A program made the position numbers and the translations under genes. From an uncultured Ruminiclostridium sp. (GTDB lineage Bacteria; Bacillota; Clostridia; Oscillospirales; Acutalibacteraceae), in NCBI GenBank assembly GCA_902490005.1, contig CABUCM010000013.1, positions 1 to 59,617 of the forward strand: a stretch of 59,617 bases of DNA. Reading direction: 5' to 3'. The notes under the pieces are model-generated. The model was not told the DNA's origin. It did not search any database and was given only the letters and a program-made list of their open reading frames with translations. Below are positions 57,612 to 59,617 of this stretch, piece after piece (the stretch's first letter is position 1; the number at the start of each line of letters is the position of its first letter).

Positions 57612-58567
57612 AATTAGGCGTATTTACCGCGATTCTGGACCATCAGCCCCTGGAATCCGTTTTAGATTACCTGCAGGCCCTGGGAGTCCAGGCAGTGGAA
57701 TTGGGCTGCGGCGGCACCGCCGGCCGATCTCACGCGGATCCGGCCCTTCTTCTAAACGACCCCGGCGCCCTTCAAAGCTTCCGGCGGGCCATCGACAGCC
57801 ACCATATGGAAATCAGCGCCCTGAGCTGTCACGGCAACCCGGTCCATCCCAATCCGGAGGCAGCCCGGGCCTATGATGAAACCATTCGCAATACGATTTT
57901 ATTGGCGGAAAAATTGGGGATTCACCAGATCAACACCTTTTCCGGCTGTCCCGGCAGCGATCCGGACGCCCACTATCCCAACTGGGTCACCTGTCCCTGG
58001 CCGGAGGATTTCCAGGAGGTTTTAGACTATCAGTGGAACCAGGTGCTGATTCCCTATTGGAAAAAGACCGCGGCCTTCGCCGCGGCCCACGGCGTTACCC
58101 AAATCGCCCTGGAGATGCATCCAGGCTTCTGCGTTTATAATCCCGAAACTCTTTTGCGGCTTCGGGCGGCGGTGGGGGATGAAATCGGCGCTAATTTGGA
58201 CCCCAGCCATTTGATCTGGCAGGGCATGGACCCGGTTGCGGTAATCCGGGCCTTAAAAGGCGCTATTTTCCACTTTCACGCCAAGGATACCAAAATTGAT
58301 CCTTACAATACGGCGGTCAACGGCGTACTGGACACCAAGCCTTACGGAGACCAGGCAAACCGGTCCTGGATCTTCCGGAGCGTGGGATACGGCAACGACC
58401 TGCTGTATTGGAAAGATATCATCAGCAACCTGCGGCTGGCGGGCTACGACCACGTTGTCAGCGTGGAGCACGAGGATGGCTTAATGAGCCAGACCGAGGG
58501 GTTAGCCAAGGCCTGTGAGTTTCTGAAAGACATTATTATTCATGAAAAGGTGGGTACGACACAATGA
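57608..58567 (+). CDS. Sugar phosphate isomerase/epimerase (xylose-isomerase-like TIM barrel)
   Basis: A 319-residue AP-endonuclease-2-type TIM barrel. Metal-ligand positions are suggested by GVQAVELGCGG near the front, ALEMHPGFCVYNPETLL with a Glu, IGANLDPSHLIWQG with Asp and His, FHFHAKDTKI with His and Asp, and VVSVEHEDGLM with a Glu. Enzymes of this fold isomerise or epimerise sugars, inositols and related compounds. It overlaps the repaired LacI frame by ATGA and the following oxidoreductase by ATGA, which supports a single operon and also supports the frameshift reading. Confidence 0.9.
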   Translation: MKLGVFTAILDHQPLESVLDYLQALGVQAVELGCGGTAGRSHADPALLLNDPGALQSFRRAIDSHHMEISALSCHGNPVHPNPEAARAYDETIRNTILLAEKLGIHQINTFSGCPGSDPDAHYPNWVTCPWPEDFQEVLDYQWNQVLIPYWKKTAAFAAAHGVTQIALEMHPGFCVYNPETLLRLRAAVGDEIGANLDPSHLIWQGMDPVAVIRALKGAIFHFHAKDTKIDPYNTAVNGVLDTKPYGDQANRSWIFRSVGYGNDLLYWKDIISNLRLAGYDHVVSVEHEDGLMSQTEGLAKACEFLKDIIIHEKVGTTQ

Positions 58568-59617
58568 CTACAAAATGCGGCGTTGTTATCATTGGATATG
58601 GCGGCATGGGGGGCTGGCATACCCAGCAGCTTCAAACTATGGAGGAAATCAATCTTCTGGGGGTTTACGACATTCTTCCCGGGCGCAATCTGTTGGCGGA
58701 GGAAAAAGGGATCCATTCCTATCAGTCCTTTGAGGAGGTGCTGAACGATCCCCAGGTGGACCTGGTGACCGTGGCGATTCCCAACGACCAGCACCGGGAT
58801 GTTTGCATCCAGGCCATGGAGGCCGGCAAAAACGTGATCTGCGAAAAGCCTGTGGCTCTGAACAGCCGGCAGCTTCAGGACATGATCGACGCTTCCAAGA
58901 AAAACGGCGTGCTGTTTACCGTACATCAAAACCGCCGGTGGGATGAAGATTTCCTCACCATGAAAAAGATTTATGACGAGGGCACTTTAGGCCCGGTATT
59001 CAATATCGAAACCAGGGTCCACGGCTCCCGGGGTATTCCCGGGGACTGGCGCAACGCCAAGGTGCACGGCGGCGGCATGGTGCTGGACTGGGGCGTCCAT
59101 ATGCTGGACCAGATCATGATGATGATCCAAAAGCCCCTGCGTTCCGTATACGCCATCATGTCCCACGTGACCAACGACGATGTGGACGACGGCTTTAAAA
59201 TTTTCCTGGATTTTGAAGGCGGTCTCAACGTCCAGGTGGAGGTAGGCACCAGCAACTTTGTCAATCTCCCCCGCTGGTATATGCAGGGCAACAACGGCAC
59301 CGCTGTTATGCCCGACTGGTTTGCGGAAAACGGCAAAATCGTTATGGTCTCTGACTGGGAAAACCGGGACGCCGTGCCGGTGGTTACCGCCGCGGGCCTG
59401 ACCAAGACCATGGCGCCTCGGACGGACGACACCATTCTGGAATACCCTATGCCCATTCTTCACGCCGACGTCAGAGACTTCTACCGCAACGTGGCGAAAG
59501 CTATCCGGGGCGAGGAGCCCCAGATCGTCACCCACGATCAGGTCATGAAGGTCATGAAAGTCATGGAAGCGGCGTTTCGTTCAGCTGACACCAACCAAGT
59601 TGTTACGGATATTTTTT
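58564..59617 (+). CDS. Gfo/Idh/MocA-family oxidoreductase (3' end outside the window)
   Basis: At least 351 residues, open to the edge of the window. The N-terminal Rossmann motif is VVIIGYGGMGGWHTQQL, followed by TVAIPNDQH and the family hallmark VICEKPVALNS with the catalytic Lys. The second block GGGMVLDWGVHMLDQIMMM has the conserved Asp and His. Such enzymes oxidise sugars or inositols with NAD(P). Paired with the isomerase/epimerase under a LacI regulator, it probably forms a sugar or inositol utilisation pathway. The upstream ribosome site is GAAAAGGTGGGTACGACACA. Confidence 0.92.
   Translation, partial: MTTKCGVVIIGYGGMGGWHTQQLQTMEEINLLGVYDILPGRNLLAEEKGIHSYQSFEEVLNDPQVDLVTVAIPNDQHRDVCIQAMEAGKNVICEKPVALNSRQLQDMIDASKKNGVLFTVHQNRRWDEDFLTMKKIYDEGTLGPVFNIETRVHGSRGIPGDWRNAKVHGGGMVLDWGVHMLDQIMMMIQKPLRSVYAIMSHVTNDDVDDGFKIFLDFEGGLNVQVEVGTSNFVNLPRWYMQGNNGTAVMPDWFAENGKIVMVSDWENRDAVPVVTAAGLTKTMAPRTDDTILEYPMPILHADVRDFYRNVAKAIRGEEPQIVTHDQVMKVMKVMEAAFRSADTNQVVTDIF

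Overview
The window looks like chromosomal DNA of a spore-forming Firmicute of the class Clostridia, probably a gut-type Oscillospirales/Ruminococcaceae-like organism. This is inferred from a CwlJ/GerQ spore-germination pair, a low-complexity Gram-positive surface-protein operon, strong AGGAGG ribosome sites and frequent TTG/GTG starts. No taxonomic marker gene is present, so the placement is tentative. Most of the window has a moderate-to-high GC look; 13.7-28.7 kb is visibly more AT-rich.

Layout. (1) 0-4.9 kb, minus strand: a MarR-type regulator, a heterodimeric ABC exporter and a nitroreductase. (2) 4.9-12.4 kb, minus strand: a complete phosphate regulon, pstS-pstC-pstA-pstB-phoU followed by a response regulator and a PhoR-type kinase. 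A PhoP-box-like repeat lies upstream of pstS, with hairpins between pstS and pstC and between the regulator and kinase genes. (3) 12.5-13.5 kb: cwlJ-like and gerQ-like germination genes. (4) 13.58-29.0 kb: a nested integration site. A host tRNA-Ser(CGA) has been cut in its anticodon loop. Its 5' half is at 13656-13696 and its compensating 3' half is 15.0 kb away at 28723-28778. The inserted element brings its own intact tRNA-Ser(CGA) 45 bp inside its left end. An older severed tRNA-Ser 5' half (13577-13615) and a possible matching 3' remnant (28997-29015) indicate an earlier round of the same event. The element encodes a tyrosine integrase, an excisionase-like protein, a small unknown-gene cluster with a CAP-domain lipoprotein, and a tightly packed defence operon: XRE regulator, Vsr, MORC/MutL-like GHKL ATPase, Z1 helicase, PD-(D/E)XK nuclease, AIPR protein and cytosine-5 methyltransferase. 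I found no conjugation, capsid or relaxase gene.

(5) 29.4-41.7 kb, plus strand: a promoter, a GEMM-I (cyclic-dinucleotide) riboswitch with an intrinsic terminator, and a surface or matrix operon. The operon has two SipW/ER-type signal peptidases, three or four SipW-type secreted proteins of the TasA/camelysin kind, and a 2264-residue secreted protein with a 410-residue tandem duplication. This looks like a second-messenger-controlled extracellular fibre or adhesin system. (6) 41.9-44.5 kb: an AraC/GyrI-like regulator, a decayed response-regulator receiver domain and an LCP-family cell-wall ligase.

(7) 44.8-54.7 kb, minus strand: a carbohydrate locus with a 2-hydroxyacid dehydrogenase, IclR regulator, DapA-like aldolase, SDR dehydrogenase, GH78 alpha-L-rhamnosidase and an ABC sugar importer (two permeases and a binding protein). 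It has a clear sigma-A promoter and a long operator palindrome. (8) 55.0-59.6 kb, plus strand: an M55 D-aminopeptidase, a GNAT acetyltransferase, a LacI regulator broken by a one-base frameshift, a sugar isomerase/epimerase and a Gfo/Idh/MocA oxidoreductase that runs off the window. The best candidates for under-described biology are the tRNA-Ser nesting/rescue arrangement, the element's defence operon and the riboswitch-controlled SipW/giant-protein operon.
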